Source of the DNA: Geobacillus zalihae NBRC 101842
Lineage (GTDB): Bacteria > Bacillota > Bacilli > Bacillales > Anoxybacillaceae
Direction of reading: 5' to 3'
Assembly: GCF_001544135.1 (NCBI RefSeq)
Contig: NZ_BCPV01000013.1
Location: 1-60,542 of the forward strand
DNA: 60,542 nucleotides
The translations under genes were made by a program, and so were the position numbers. Positions 19,529-28,007 of this stretch are shown here, one piece after another. The notes beneath the pieces were generated by a model. It was not told where the DNA came from. It made no database searches and was given only the letters and a program-made list of their open reading frames with translations. Numbering within the stretch: the stretch's first letter is position 1; the number at the start of each line of letters is the position of its first letter.

Positions 19529-21148
19529 TTACTCCTTCGCCGCATCGGCATAGCGCGCTGCCATCTCATCGCGCAGTTTCCGCTTCAAAAACTTGCCGAC
19601 GCTCGTTTTCGGAATTTCATCGAGAAACACAATGTCATCCGGCAGCCACCATTTTGTAAATTGCGGGCGCAAAAAGTCGTACAGCTCTTCTTTTGTCACG
19701 CTTTTGCCTTCTTTCAGCACGACGCAGGCAATCGGGCGCTCTTGCCATTTCGGATGCGGCACAGCGACGACCGCCGCTTCGAACACCGCCTCATGGGCCA
19801 TAAGCGCATTCTCCAAATCAACCGATGAAATCCATTCGCCGCCGCTTTTAATGACATCCTTCGTCCGGTCGACAATTTTCACAAACCCTTCTTCGTCCAC
19901 GGTGACGACATCGCCGGTATGGAGCCAGCCATCGCGAAATGCTTCGTTCGTTCTCTCATCGTTGTAATACTCGGCCGCAATCCACGGACCGCGCAAGCAA
20001 AGCTCGCCCATTTCCTGGCCGTCCCAGCGAACCGGCCCGTTTTGGCCGATCACTTTCATCTCAAGCCCCGGCGCAAGCAGCCCTTGCTTGGCGCGAACAT
20101 CAAGTTTCTCCTCGTACGACAGCCCGTCTTGATAGCTTTTCAGGCGTGAGACAAGCACAAGCGGGCTCGTTTCGGTCATGCCGTACGCGTGAATGAACGG
20201 AATGCCGTATTTTTCTTCAAACGCGCGGATGATCCCTTTCGGCGCGGCTGAACCGCCGCAAATGACGCGCGTCAGGCTGCTGACGTCATAGTTTCCTTTC
20301 TCCAACTCTTGCAACAGCCCGAGCCAAATCGTCGGCACGCCAGCGGTGATCGTCACTCGTTCGGCGTCAATCAGCTCGGCAAGCACTTTCGGCGTAAACG
20401 CCGGACCCGGCATGACGATCGTCGAACCGAACCAAGTAGCGGCAAACGGCAGCCCCCACGCGTTGACATGGAACATCGGTACGACCGGCATGACGACATC
20501 GCGCTCGCATAACCCTTGCGTATCAGCCAGCCCTAACGCCATCGCGTGCAAGACGGTGCTGCGGTGCGTATACACAACCCCTTTCGGATTTCCCGTTGTC
20601 GCCGACGTATAACACATACCAGCCGGTTGGTATTCATCGAGGTCTTTCAAGAACGGAAATGTTGGATCGCCCTCGGCAAGCAGTTTCTCGTAATGGTACA
20701 CCGGCGAGAGCTTCGTTTCCGGCAGCTCGTCGGCATCGGTCATGACGATGAAAGCGCGTACGTTCGGGATCTCGTCCTTGATCGCTTCAATTGCCGGCAG
20801 CAAATCATCATCGATCAGCAGCACACGGTCATCGGCGTGGTTGATGATGTAAGCGATATGCTGCGGCGAAAGGCGGATGTTGATCGTATGGAGCACCGCC
20901 CCGATGCCGGGAATGGCAAAATACGCTTCCAAATGGCGGTGATGATTCCAAGCGAACGTGCCAACGCGGTCGCCGACTTCCACCCCGATCCGCTTCAACA
21001 CGCTTGACAGCCTGCGCGTCCGCTCGCCGATCTCCTTGTATGTATGGCGGACGATGCCGCCTTTCATGCGCGAAACGACTTGCTTTTTTGGGAAAAACAA
21101 CTCCGCCCGCTCAAGCATCATGGAAATGTTTAACGGTGTTTTCATCAT
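19529..21148 (-). CDS. medium/long-chain acyl-CoA synthetase
   Basis: A 539-residue AMP-forming ligase that activates a fatty acid to its CoA thioester. Motifs: phosphate-binding loop YTSATTGNPKGVVYTHR (Ala in place of the usual Gly in TSG), HAYGMTETSPL, the hinge region DRTKDVIKSGGEWIS and the C-terminal lysine KTSVGKFLKRKLRDE. Chain preference cannot be read. ATG at 21148 with GGGGGAGGAATAACCG that overlaps the end of the CaiB-type gene, so the two are translationally close. Fourth gene of the operon. Confidence 0.92.
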   Translation of the reverse strand: MMKTPLNISMMLERAELFFPKKQVVSRMKGGIVRHTYKEIGERTRRLSSVLKRIGVEVGDRVGTFAWNHHRHLEAYFAIPGIGAVLHTINIRLSPQHIAYIINHADDRVLLIDDDLLPAIEAIKDEIPNVRAFIVMTDADELPETKLSPVYHYEKLLAEGDPTFPFLKDLDEYQPAGMCYTSATTGNPKGVVYTHRSTVLHAMALGLADTQGLCERDVVMPVVPMFHVNAWGLPFAATWFGSTIVMPGPAFTPKVLAELIDAERVTITAGVPTIWLGLLQELEKGNYDVSSLTRVICGGSAAPKGIIRAFEEKYGIPFIHAYGMTETSPLVLVSRLKSYQDGLSYEEKLDVRAKQGLLAPGLEMKVIGQNGPVRWDGQEMGELCLRGPWIAAEYYNDERTNEAFRDGWLHTGDVVTVDEEGFVKIVDRTKDVIKSGGEWISSVDLENALMAHEAVFEAAVVAVPHPKWQERPIACVVLKEGKSVTKEELYDFLRPQFTKWWLPDDIVFLDEIPKTSVGKFLKRKLRDEMAARYADAAKE

Positions 21149-21151
21149 CGG

Positions 21152-22225
21152 TTATTCCTCCCCCTTTACCAAATGCGCATGTTCATTGACTTTAGGCGGC
21201 TCCCCGCCGCCCCATTGGCCGTCCGGCCCATGTGCGGCCGTCCACACGCCGCCCGGCTGCAGCCGAACGAGATGGCGGAGCCGGCTGTCAGCAAACAGCG
21301 CCTTCGCCTCACCCGTCTCCAGCACCGGGGCAAGGCAGACGTCGACCGCTTCGGCGAACGCGCTCCACTCATCCAATGTCTTTTCACGGAACAAGGCGGC
21401 GAGCTCGTCATATACGGCTTCCCCCGATCGCGCCGGCGCCCATTGCGCCTCCGTCCATTCCGGATGGCCGACCGCCTCGCAAAACCGCCGCCAAAAGTGC
21501 GGCTCGAGCGCCGCTAAACTCATATAACGGCCGTCTTTTGTCTCGTACAGCTGATAGCACACCACCTCCCCAGACAACTCGGAAAGACCGGTCTTCGGCC
21601 CACCGCCGTGTTCAATGGCAAAGTGGCCGGCCATCATCGACGCCAAACCATCGACAAGCGAGACGTCTAAATGCGCGCCGGCCCCTGTTTTCTCACGGGC
21701 AAACAGCGCTGCCAAAATGCGTTCGGCCGCCGCCATGCCGCCGATAAAATCGGCCAGCGTCGCTTTCGGGTGAACCGGGCGGCCGCGTTCATCGGCGAGC
21801 TGCGCCAACAAGCCGGAGAGCGCCATGTAGTTTAAATCATGGCTTCCGAGCAGCGAGCGCCCGCTCTGTTGGCCAAAGCCGCTGATCGAGCAGTAAATGA
21901 TCCGTTCGTTGTCGCGGCGCACGTCGTCGTAGCCGAGCCCAAGCCGCGCCATCACCCCGGGGCGGAAGCTTTCGATCACCACATCGGCGCGGGCGGCGAG
22001 CCGCCGGGCTTGCTCGCGCCCCGCCTCCGTCTTTAAATCAAGAGCGATGCTTTGTTTACCGGCGTTATAGGCGGCAAACAACCGGCCCTCGGCGAACGGG
22101 CGCAGCCGGTCGCCGGACGGCGGCTCGATTTTGATGACGTCCGCTCCGAGCTGCGCGAGCCGCCAGCTGGCAAACGGGCCGGGCAAGTAATGGGAAAAAT
22201 CAACGACTACAATGCCATGAAGCAT
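21152..22225 (-). CDS. CaiB/BaiF-type CoA transferase or 2-methylacyl-CoA racemase
   Basis: A 357-residue family III CoA transferase. The N-terminal pattern HGIVVVDFSHYLPGPFASWRL and the catalytic Asp region GSHDLNYMALSG are visible. Members either move CoA between carboxylic acids or epimerise 2-methylacyl-CoA. In an operon with a dehydrogenase, ligases and thiolase, a racemase for methyl-branched chains is one attractive option, but the sequence alone does not decide. ATG at 22225; a long in-frame extension lies inside the preceding gene and was dropped. Confidence 0.85.
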   Translation of the reverse strand: MLHGIVVVDFSHYLPGPFASWRLAQLGADVIKIEPPSGDRLRPFAEGRLFAAYNAGKQSIALDLKTEAGREQARRLAARADVVIESFRPGVMARLGLGYDDVRRDNERIIYCSISGFGQQSGRSLLGSHDLNYMALSGLLAQLADERGRPVHPKATLADFIGGMAAAERILAALFAREKTGAGAHLDVSLVDGLASMMAGHFAIEHGGGPKTGLSELSGEVVCYQLYETKDGRYMSLAALEPHFWRRFCEAVGHPEWTEAQWAPARSGEAVYDELAALFREKTLDEWSAFAEAVDVCLAPVLETGEAKALFADSRLRHLVRLQPGGVWTAAHGPDGQWGGGEPPKVNEHAHLVKGEE

Positions 22226-22239
22226 GTCTTTCCCTCTCT

Positions 22240-23385
22240 CTACAAATCTAGCTGCCGGGCGATGATCGTTTTCATCATCTCGTTCGTCCCGGCGTAGATG
22301 GCGCTTACGGGAATGTCGCGATAGCGCCGGGCAATCTCGTATTCTTCCATATAGCCGTAGCCGCCGTGCAGCTGCATCGCCTCGGCGGCGACGCGTTTGG
22401 CCATCTCGGTAATCCACCATTTCGCCATCGACACTTCGGTGACGATCTGTTTTCCTGCCATATGCTCCTCGATGACACGGTCGACAAACGCGCGGCCAAG
22501 GGTGATTTCCGTCGCCATCTCGGCAAGGCGGAACTGGACGGTCTGAAACTCGCTCACCCGTTTGCCGAACGCCGTGCGCTGTTTGACATATTGCTTCGTC
22601 AAGGAAAACATCACTTCCGCCGCCGTTTGGGCGGCAATGGCGACAACGAGCCGCTCCTGCTGGAGCTTTTCCATCAAATAGTAAAAACCTTTTCCTTCTT
22701 CGCCGAGCAAGTTATGCGCCGGCACTTTCGCATCTTGGAAAAACAGCTCAGCGGTATCTTGGGCGTGCAGCCCGACTTTCTCAAGCTTCCGGCCGCGCGT
22801 AAACCCCGGCGTATCCCGCTCCACGACAAGCAGGCTGATGCCGCGGTGCGGCGGCTTTGCCTGCGGATCGGTTTTGCAGGCGACGACGATCAAGTCGGCA
22901 TGAATGCCGTTCGTGATAAACGTTTTTTGTCCGTTGACGATGTAATAATCGCCGTCTTTGATGGCCGTCGTTGAAATGTTCGCCAAATCCGAACCGGCGC
23001 CTGGCTCGGTCATGGCGATCGCCGTGATGAGCTCGCCGGTGACGCATTTTGGCAGCCATTTTTGTTTTTGCTCCTCCGTTCCGTACGATGCGATATACGG
23101 CGTGACAATGTCGTTGTGCAAGCCGATGCCGACGAGGCTCGATCCAACTTTTTCTAGTTCTTCGTTAATGACAACCGAATAGGCAAAATCGGCGTTTAGA
23201 CCCCCATACTTCTCATCGACCCAGGGGCAAAGAAAGCCGTTCTCGCCCATCTTCGCCCAAAACGAACGCGGAATGATGCCGCGCTTCTCCCAATCGTTAT
23301 AATGCGGGTACGCTTCTTTTTCCAAAAACTTGCGAAACGCCGCGCGGAACATATGGTGCTCCTCACGCAAATAGCGAGCCGTCAC
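22240..23385 (-). CDS. acyl-CoA dehydrogenase
   Basis: A 381-residue FAD flavoprotein that introduces the alpha-beta double bond into acyl-CoA. Motifs: AMTEPGAGSDLANI, the flavin and substrate region GYGYMEEYEIARRYRD with the likely catalytic Glu, and the C-terminal NEMMKTIIARQL. GTG start at 23385 after GAGAGGGATGAACGG. The stop codon is 14 bp before the CaiB-type start. The natural electron acceptor, electron transfer flavoprotein, is not encoded in this window. Confidence 0.93.
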   Translation of the reverse strand: MTARYLREEHHMFRAAFRKFLEKEAYPHYNDWEKRGIIPRSFWAKMGENGFLCPWVDEKYGGLNADFAYSVVINEELEKVGSSLVGIGLHNDIVTPYIASYGTEEQKQKWLPKCVTGELITAIAMTEPGAGSDLANISTTAIKDGDYYIVNGQKTFITNGIHADLIVVACKTDPQAKPPHRGISLLVVERDTPGFTRGRKLEKVGLHAQDTAELFFQDAKVPAHNLLGEEGKGFYYLMEKLQQERLVVAIAAQTAAEVMFSLTKQYVKQRTAFGKRVSEFQTVQFRLAEMATEITLGRAFVDRVIEEHMAGKQIVTEVSMAKWWITEMAKRVAAEAMQLHGGYGYMEEYEIARRYRDIPVSAIYAGTNEMMKTIIARQLDL

Positions 23386-23410
23386 CCGTTCATCCCTCTC
23401 TTCTGTTCGG

Positions 23411-24985
23411 TCACTTTTTCTCTGTTCCGCCCGCCGCCTGTTTTTTCAGCTGTTCGCGCAGCAAAAACTTTTGGATTTTCCCGCTCGCGTTGCGGGGCAG
23501 AGCATCGATGAAATAGTAGGCGCGCGGACGTTTGTACGGAGCAAGGCGGTCGCTCGTTTTGCAAAACTGCTCGAGCTCATCGGCGGTCAGGAGGTCGTCT
23601 TTTTTGACGACGAAGGCGACGACTTTTTCGCCCCACAGCTCATCCGGCTCGCCGAGCACAGCGACATCAAGCACTTTCGGATGCTCGTACAACACGTCCT
23701 CGACTTCGCGCGGATAGACGTTTTCCCCGCCGCTGATCACCATGTCATCGACCCGGTCGGCGACATACAAGTAGCCGTCTTCATCAAGGTAGCCGAGGTC
23801 ACCGGAATGATACCAACCTTTGTACAACGCTTTTTCCGTCGCTTCCTCGCGCTTGTAGTAGCCGGCCATCATGCACGGCCCGCGCATCACAATTTCACCG
23901 ACTTCATATGGCGGCAGCACATCGTCTGGGTCGGACGGCCCGTCTTCACGCGCGCGGACGACGCGGATCTCATGGTTCAGGCAGGCGCGTCCAGCGGAAC
24001 CGGCTTTTTTCAGCTGCTCGTCTTCCAACAAAAACGTCACCGCCGGCCCCATTTCCGTCATGCCGTACGCTTGAATCAGCTCGATGCCGAGCCGCTCTTG
24101 GCATTGCCTGACAAGGGCTGGAGCCATCGGAGCGGCGCCGTATAGGCCGAGGCGAAGCGAAGATAAATCGTAACCGCTTACATTCTCCTGCAAGATCATG
24201 TTCCACATCGTTGGGGCTCCGAATAGGATCGTAATCCGCTCCCGTTCGATCGTTTCAAGCACGAGCTTGGCGTCAAAATGGTGCAAAATGACGCTCGCCG
24301 CTCCGGCATGCACGCGCGGCAGCAAGCAGCAATGCAGCTCGGCGCAATGGAACAGCGGCGCTGCCGCCAGCCCGCGATCCGTCTCGCGGATGCGCATGAC
24401 GCCATGGCAAATGACGCTTTGCTCGATCATGTCGCGGTGACGGTGCATCACTCCTTTTGGACGCCCAGTTGTGCCGCTTGTATACATAATGGCATAAAGA
24501 TCGCTCTCATCCACATGAACACGCGGCGCTTCCTCTCCAGCCCGCGCGGCCTGCTCGTGAGCGTTTTTGGCAAACGGCGGCGGATCGCGGTCGATCGACC
24601 AAAATGACACGTGCGGGAAACGGCTGTGAATCGCGGCAAGTTCCGGTTCCACCGCCCGTTCAAACAGCACAATTTTCGGCTCGGCGTCCATCAAAATATA
24701 GGCAATTTCTTCCGCCCTCAGCCGAAAGTTGATCGGATTGAACACCGCGCCGATTTTGGCGCAGGCAAACAAAGCGGTCGCGAGCTCAAGCGTATTGTAC
24801 AGCACCGTCGAAACGCGGTCTCCTTTGCGGACGCCCGCTTCCAAAAACGCGTTCGCCCACCGGTTGACCTCCCGCTCCCATTCGGCGTACGTATAGCGGC
24901 GCCCGGTCGCCACTTCGACAACCGCTTCCCGGTCCGGAAACTTTCGCACTGTTTGGGAAAACATCTCTCCAATCGTCACGTACAA
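23411..24985 (-). CDS. acyl-CoA synthetase, first gene of the operon
   Basis: A 524-residue AMP-forming ligase. Motifs: YTSGTTGRPKGVMHRHRD, QAYGMTEMGP, hinge DRVDDMVISGGENVYP and C-terminal LPRNASGKIQKFLLRE. The start is uncertain: TTG at 24985 follows AAAGGGGGAGAAGGCG and gives a normal N-terminus (MYVTIGEMFSQ), while upstream in-frame codons have no ribosome binding site. It differs from the second ligase of the operon, so two carboxylic acids may be activated. Confidence 0.9.
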   Translation of the reverse strand: MYVTIGEMFSQTVRKFPDREAVVEVATGRRYTYAEWEREVNRWANAFLEAGVRKGDRVSTVLYNTLELATALFACAKIGAVFNPINFRLRAEEIAYILMDAEPKIVLFERAVEPELAAIHSRFPHVSFWSIDRDPPPFAKNAHEQAARAGEEAPRVHVDESDLYAIMYTSGTTGRPKGVMHRHRDMIEQSVICHGVMRIRETDRGLAAAPLFHCAELHCCLLPRVHAGAASVILHHFDAKLVLETIERERITILFGAPTMWNMILQENVSGYDLSSLRLGLYGAAPMAPALVRQCQERLGIELIQAYGMTEMGPAVTFLLEDEQLKKAGSAGRACLNHEIRVVRAREDGPSDPDDVLPPYEVGEIVMRGPCMMAGYYKREEATEKALYKGWYHSGDLGYLDEDGYLYVADRVDDMVISGGENVYPREVEDVLYEHPKVLDVAVLGEPDELWGEKVVAFVVKKDDLLTADELEQFCKTSDRLAPYKRPRAYYFIDALPRNASGKIQKFLLREQLKKQAAGGTEKK

Positions 24986-25127
24986 ACGCCTTCTCCCCCT
25001 TTTTCGTGTCTCGACAGAGGGCGGGCGGATCCCATAGACAGACAATTCAAATAATTTAGTGCATATGCCCCCGTTGTTTATGTATTCGCTCTTTTGGCCG
25101 GCATTCCTCTTTTTACGGCACAAAAAA

Positions 25128-25158
25128 AAACGAAAAGGAGACCCCTTTCGTTTTACGC
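25128..25158 (-). terminator. spoVK terminator
   Basis: On the minus strand AACGAAAGGGG pairs with CCTTTTCGTT around a short loop, followed by a run of nine T. The stem overlaps the end of spoVK and separates it from the acyl-CoA operon. Confidence 0.85.
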
Positions 25159-26085
25159 ATGGAAGACGAAATCGCGGTCGCGGATCGTCATCAGCTCTTT
25201 TTTGTCATAGCGCCCTTCGTGCAGAAGACGGACCGCCTGCTTGCGGATCGCTTTTTCGATCAAATTGCGCACATAGCGGCCGTTGCTGAACTTGAGGCGG
25301 CCGGTCGCTTCCAGCGTCCCTTCGAGATGAATGTACAGTTTCCGCTCCGCTTCCGGCGTCATTTCATACTCGCGTTCGCGCAGCATTTGTTTGGCGATTT
25401 GCACGAGCTCTTCGACGGTATAGTCCGGAAACTCGATCGTCAGCGGAAAGCGCGACGGCAACCCTGGGTTCAACGATAAAAAATAGTCCATTTCTTTCGG
25501 ATAGCCGGCCAAAATCACAACCAAGTCGTCGCAATAGTCTTCCATCCCTTTGACAAGCGTGTCAATCGCTTCTTTGCCGAAATCTTTTTCGCCCCCGCGG
25601 GCGAGCGAATACGCTTCATCGATGAACAAAATTCCGCCGCGCGCTTTTTTGATCAAATCGCGCGTTTTGCTCGCCGTATGCCCGATATATTCCCCCACCA
25701 AATCGGCCCGCTCAGCCTCAATAAAGTGTCCTTTCGACAGGACGTTCATCTCAAAAAACAGCTTGCCGAGCAAGCGCGCCACCGTCGTTTTGCCGGTGCC
25801 GGGATTGCCTTTGAAAATCATATGGAGCGCCTGGCGGTTCGCTTTTAAGCCGTTTTCTTTGCGCATCCGGTTAATGTACAGCCAGGCGTAAATTTCCTTG
25901 ACAATTTTTTTGACATGATCGAGCCCGATCAATTGGTCAAGTTCTTTCTGGATGTTGCGAAGCGCCTGATGCTCTTCGCCGTCGAGCCAATCGTTCCGCT
26001 CGTCTTTTACTAAATGGTTGACCGTTTTCGAATTGAGCACAATATTAATTTGCCCTTTCGCCTTGTTCATCGTCAATTCCGACAA
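25153..26085 (-). CDS. spoVK: stage V sporulation ATPase SpoVK
   Basis: A 310-residue AAA+ ATPase of the CbxX/CfqX type needed for spore maturation. Walker A is GNPGTGKTT, Walker B GGILFIDEAYSLARGG, with sensor region LVVILAGYPKEMDYF. TTG start at 26085 after GAGGTGACGCCCT; an ATG six codons later is an alternative. A mother-cell role follows from the family. Upstream lies a possible SigmaK-type -10. Confidence 0.94.
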   Translation of the reverse strand: MSELTMNKAKGQINIVLNSKTVNHLVKDERNDWLDGEEHQALRNIQKELDQLIGLDHVKKIVKEIYAWLYINRMRKENGLKANRQALHMIFKGNPGTGKTTVARLLGKLFFEMNVLSKGHFIEAERADLVGEYIGHTASKTRDLIKKARGGILFIDEAYSLARGGEKDFGKEAIDTLVKGMEDYCDDLVVILAGYPKEMDYFLSLNPGLPSRFPLTIEFPDYTVEELVQIAKQMLREREYEMTPEAERKLYIHLEGTLEATGRLKFSNGRYVRNLIEKAIRKQAVRLLHEGRYDKKELMTIRDRDFVFHA

Positions 26086-26344
26086 AGGGCGTCACCTCGC
26101 TTCCCGTTTTCTGCCATCCGCACACGTTCCGCATTCGCTGCCGGCGCCTCGCGCTTTTGCTATTAGTATACGTACGCCGCCGCCGATCCGTGACAATCGC
26201 CCAAGCGAACAACCGGCCGGTCGCAGCGGGAAAAGTTTGTATATTTTTATTCAAAAAAACAGCCGTTTACGCATTCAAATTGAAAAAGCCGCTCAGATCA
26301 ACGGAACAGCGGAACGGGAACAAGGTGCAGACCGACGGGCATCG
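26086..26344 (-). promoter_or_regulatory. spoVK upstream region
   Basis: Intergenic, no gene seen. On the minus strand CGTATACTA (26164-26172) is one mismatch from the SigmaK -10 (CATANNNTA), with CAC about 17 nt upstream. The match is weak but suits a mother-cell sporulation gene. Confidence 0.3.
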
Positions 26345-26376
26345 AAAAAGACGCCCCCCATTAGGAAAGGCGTCTT
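26345..26376 (-). terminator. hfq terminator
   Basis: On the minus strand AAGACGCC pairs with GGCGTCTT around a 13-nt loop, then TTTTTC. Confidence 0.8.
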
Positions 26377-26403
26377 CTCTCGGCGGTGTATGTACCGTCG
26401 GCA

Positions 26404-26634
26404 TTACTGGTGCTCGGTTTCAAACTGGATGTTCCGCTCCGGCGCAAACGTTGAAATGGCGTGTTTGTAGATGAGCTGTTGTTTTCCTTGCACTTCCAAA
26501 AGCACGGTAAAATTGTCAAATCCTTTAATATACCCGCGCAGCTGGAAGCCGTTCAATAAGAAGACGGTCACTTGAATGCCCTCTTTGCGCAGCTGGTTTA
26601 AAAACTGGTCTTGAATGTTGATCGTCGTTTTCAT
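26404..26634 (-). CDS. hfq: RNA chaperone Hfq
   Basis: A 76-residue Sm-like protein that forms a hexamer and helps small RNAs pair with mRNAs. Sm1 region [21 protein letters not shown] and Sm2 region [12 protein letters not shown] (the usual YKHAIST) are intact. ATG at 26634 after GAGGAGGACGTTCC. It follows miaA by 34 bp, the standard miaA-hfq order. Confidence 0.97.
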   Translation of the reverse strand: MKTTINIQDQFLNQLRKEGIQVTVFLLNGFQLRGYIKGFDNFTVLLEVQGKQQLIYKHAISTFAPERNIQFETEHQ

Positions 26635-26668
26635 GGAACGTCCTCCTCTTTTCTCTCTAAAGATATGG

Positions 26669-27616
26669 TTATATATTCGCTTCGAGTCGAAGCTTTCCTG
26701 CTATGTAGCGAAAAATTTCCTCCACTCTAGCGGCGAACATCTTGGCGTCCGTCATGTCAAACCATTCGACCGGCATTTGGTTGCGAAACCAAGTGAGCTG
26801 CCGTTTCGCATAGCGGCGCGAATTTTGTTTCAGCTGCTCGATCGCTTCATCAAGGGAAACGCGGCCGTCAAAATAATCGTACAGCTCTTTGTAGCCAATC
26901 GCCTGCACCGCCTGGCAATCGCGAAAGCCGCGGTCGTAAAGCGCTCTCGCCTCGTCCACCAACCCTTCGGCAATCATTTGATCGACCCGCTCGTTGATCC
27001 GCCGGTAAAGCACGCTCCGCTCCGCCGTCAGCCCAATGATGGCCGCTTCATACAACAGCTGTTTTTGTTGGCCTCGCTGCCATTCGCTGAACGGTTTTCC
27101 GGTCGAGTGATACACCTCCAAGGCGCGGATGACGCGGCGGACGTTACGCGGGTGAATGCGCGCCGCACTTTCCGGATCAACCGCCTCAAGCTGCCGATGG
27201 AGCGCTTCGACCCCTTGTTCAGCCGCCAGCTGCCGAAGAGCCCGCCGGTACGCTTCGTCGGAAGGAGCGTCGGAAAACTGGTAGTCGTAAATGGCCGCCT
27301 GAATGTACAGCCCGGTGCCGCCGACGATGATCGGCAGCCGGCCGCGCGCGGAAATGTCGGCGATGAGGGCGCGGCAAAGCCGCTGAAATTCAACGACGGA
27401 AAACGGTTCACACGGCTCTTTAATGTCAAGCAAATGGTGCGGAATCCCGTCCATTTCATCCGGCTTTACTTTCGCGGTGCCGATGTCCATTCCTTTGTAA
27501 ATTTGCATCGAATCGCCGCTGATGATCTCCCCGCCCAACTTTTTCGCCAAGGCGATGCCGAGCCTCGTTTTGCCGACCGCCGTCGGCCCGACAATGACAA
27601 CGACTTTTTCTGCCAT
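26669..27616 (-). CDS. miaA: tRNA dimethylallyltransferase MiaA
   Basis: A 315-residue enzyme that adds dimethylallyl to A37 of tRNAs reading UNN codons. P-loop [10 protein letters not shown] near residue 10, [25 protein letters not shown] and [13 protein letters not shown] are all present. Its product is the substrate of MiaB, also encoded in this window. Start ATG at 27616 has only a weak upstream purine stretch. Confidence 0.96.
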   Translation of the reverse strand: MAEKVVVIVGPTAVGKTRLGIALAKKLGGEIISGDSMQIYKGMDIGTAKVKPDEMDGIPHHLLDIKEPCEPFSVVEFQRLCRALIADISARGRLPIIVGGTGLYIQAAIYDYQFSDAPSDEAYRRALRQLAAEQGVEALHRQLEAVDPESAARIHPRNVRRVIRALEVYHSTGKPFSEWQRGQQKQLLYEAAIIGLTAERSVLYRRINERVDQMIAEGLVDEARALYDRGFRDCQAVQAIGYKELYDYFDGRVSLDEAIEQLKQNSRRYAKRQLTWFRNQMPVEWFDMTDAKMFAARVEEIFRYIAGKLRLEANI

Positions 27617-27782
27617 GGTGCGCCACTGCTTTCTATTGCTGAACTCATATCAACCACCATTATACATAAAAACGGCAACGCATGAAACAATTTCTTTCCT
27701 ACGTTTTCGCCATCTGTCTGCCGTTTTATACATCACAGCACGAAAAATTGCCGTTCTTTCCGTTGCCGCGCCGAACGCCAAA

Positions 27783-27812
27783 AAAGTGAACGCCGCAAAA
27801 GGCTTTCACCGT
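27783..27812 (-). terminator. terminator downstream of the small ORF
   Basis: On the minus strand GGTGAA pairs with TTCAC, with an inner GC/GC step, followed by TTTTTTGG. It overlaps the stop codon of the small open reading frame at 27806-27970. Confidence 0.6.
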
Positions 27813-27970
27813 CCGCTAGGCCTCTTTTGCTTTTCCGCCCTTTTTCTTGGCGCTGACTCTTTTAACGTGTCGTTTATTCCGCACAAATGAGACCGCGCAT
27901 AAACAATACCGAGGGCTGTTAAGGCTGGGATGGTGATGATCGTGTTATATCGGCGCCTTTTCCGCCACAA
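27806..27970 (-). CDS. possible small basic membrane protein
   Basis: A 54-codon frame with TTG start, reading WRKRRRYNTIITIPALTAL at the N-terminus: a basic head, one hydrophobic segment, then a basic tail ending KQKRPSGR. No ribosome binding site is convincing. It lies about 37 bp after the chemotaxis receptor gene and its stop falls in a terminator hairpin, which is the main support. I do not recognise the protein. The rest of the 391-bp gap (27617-28007) shows nothing else coding. Confidence 0.25.
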   Translation of the reverse strand: MWRKRRRYNTIITIPALTALGIVYARSHLCGINDTLKESAPRKRAEKQKRPSGR

Positions 27971-27978
27971 AACGGGCC

Positions 27979-27994
27979 GGCTGCCGCAGCAGCC
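27979..27994 (-). terminator. weak hairpin after the chemotaxis receptor gene
   Basis: GGCTGC pairs with GCAGCC around a 4-nt loop; on the minus strand it is followed by GGCCCGTTTTG. The T-run is short. Confidence 0.35.
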
Positions 27995-28007
27995 GTCTCC
28001 ATGGCCA

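Noticed and set aside
26615-27685. 356-codon open frame on the plus strand
   Set aside because: It is antisense to miaA and hfq, which have clear motifs; GC-rich codons create long shadow frames.
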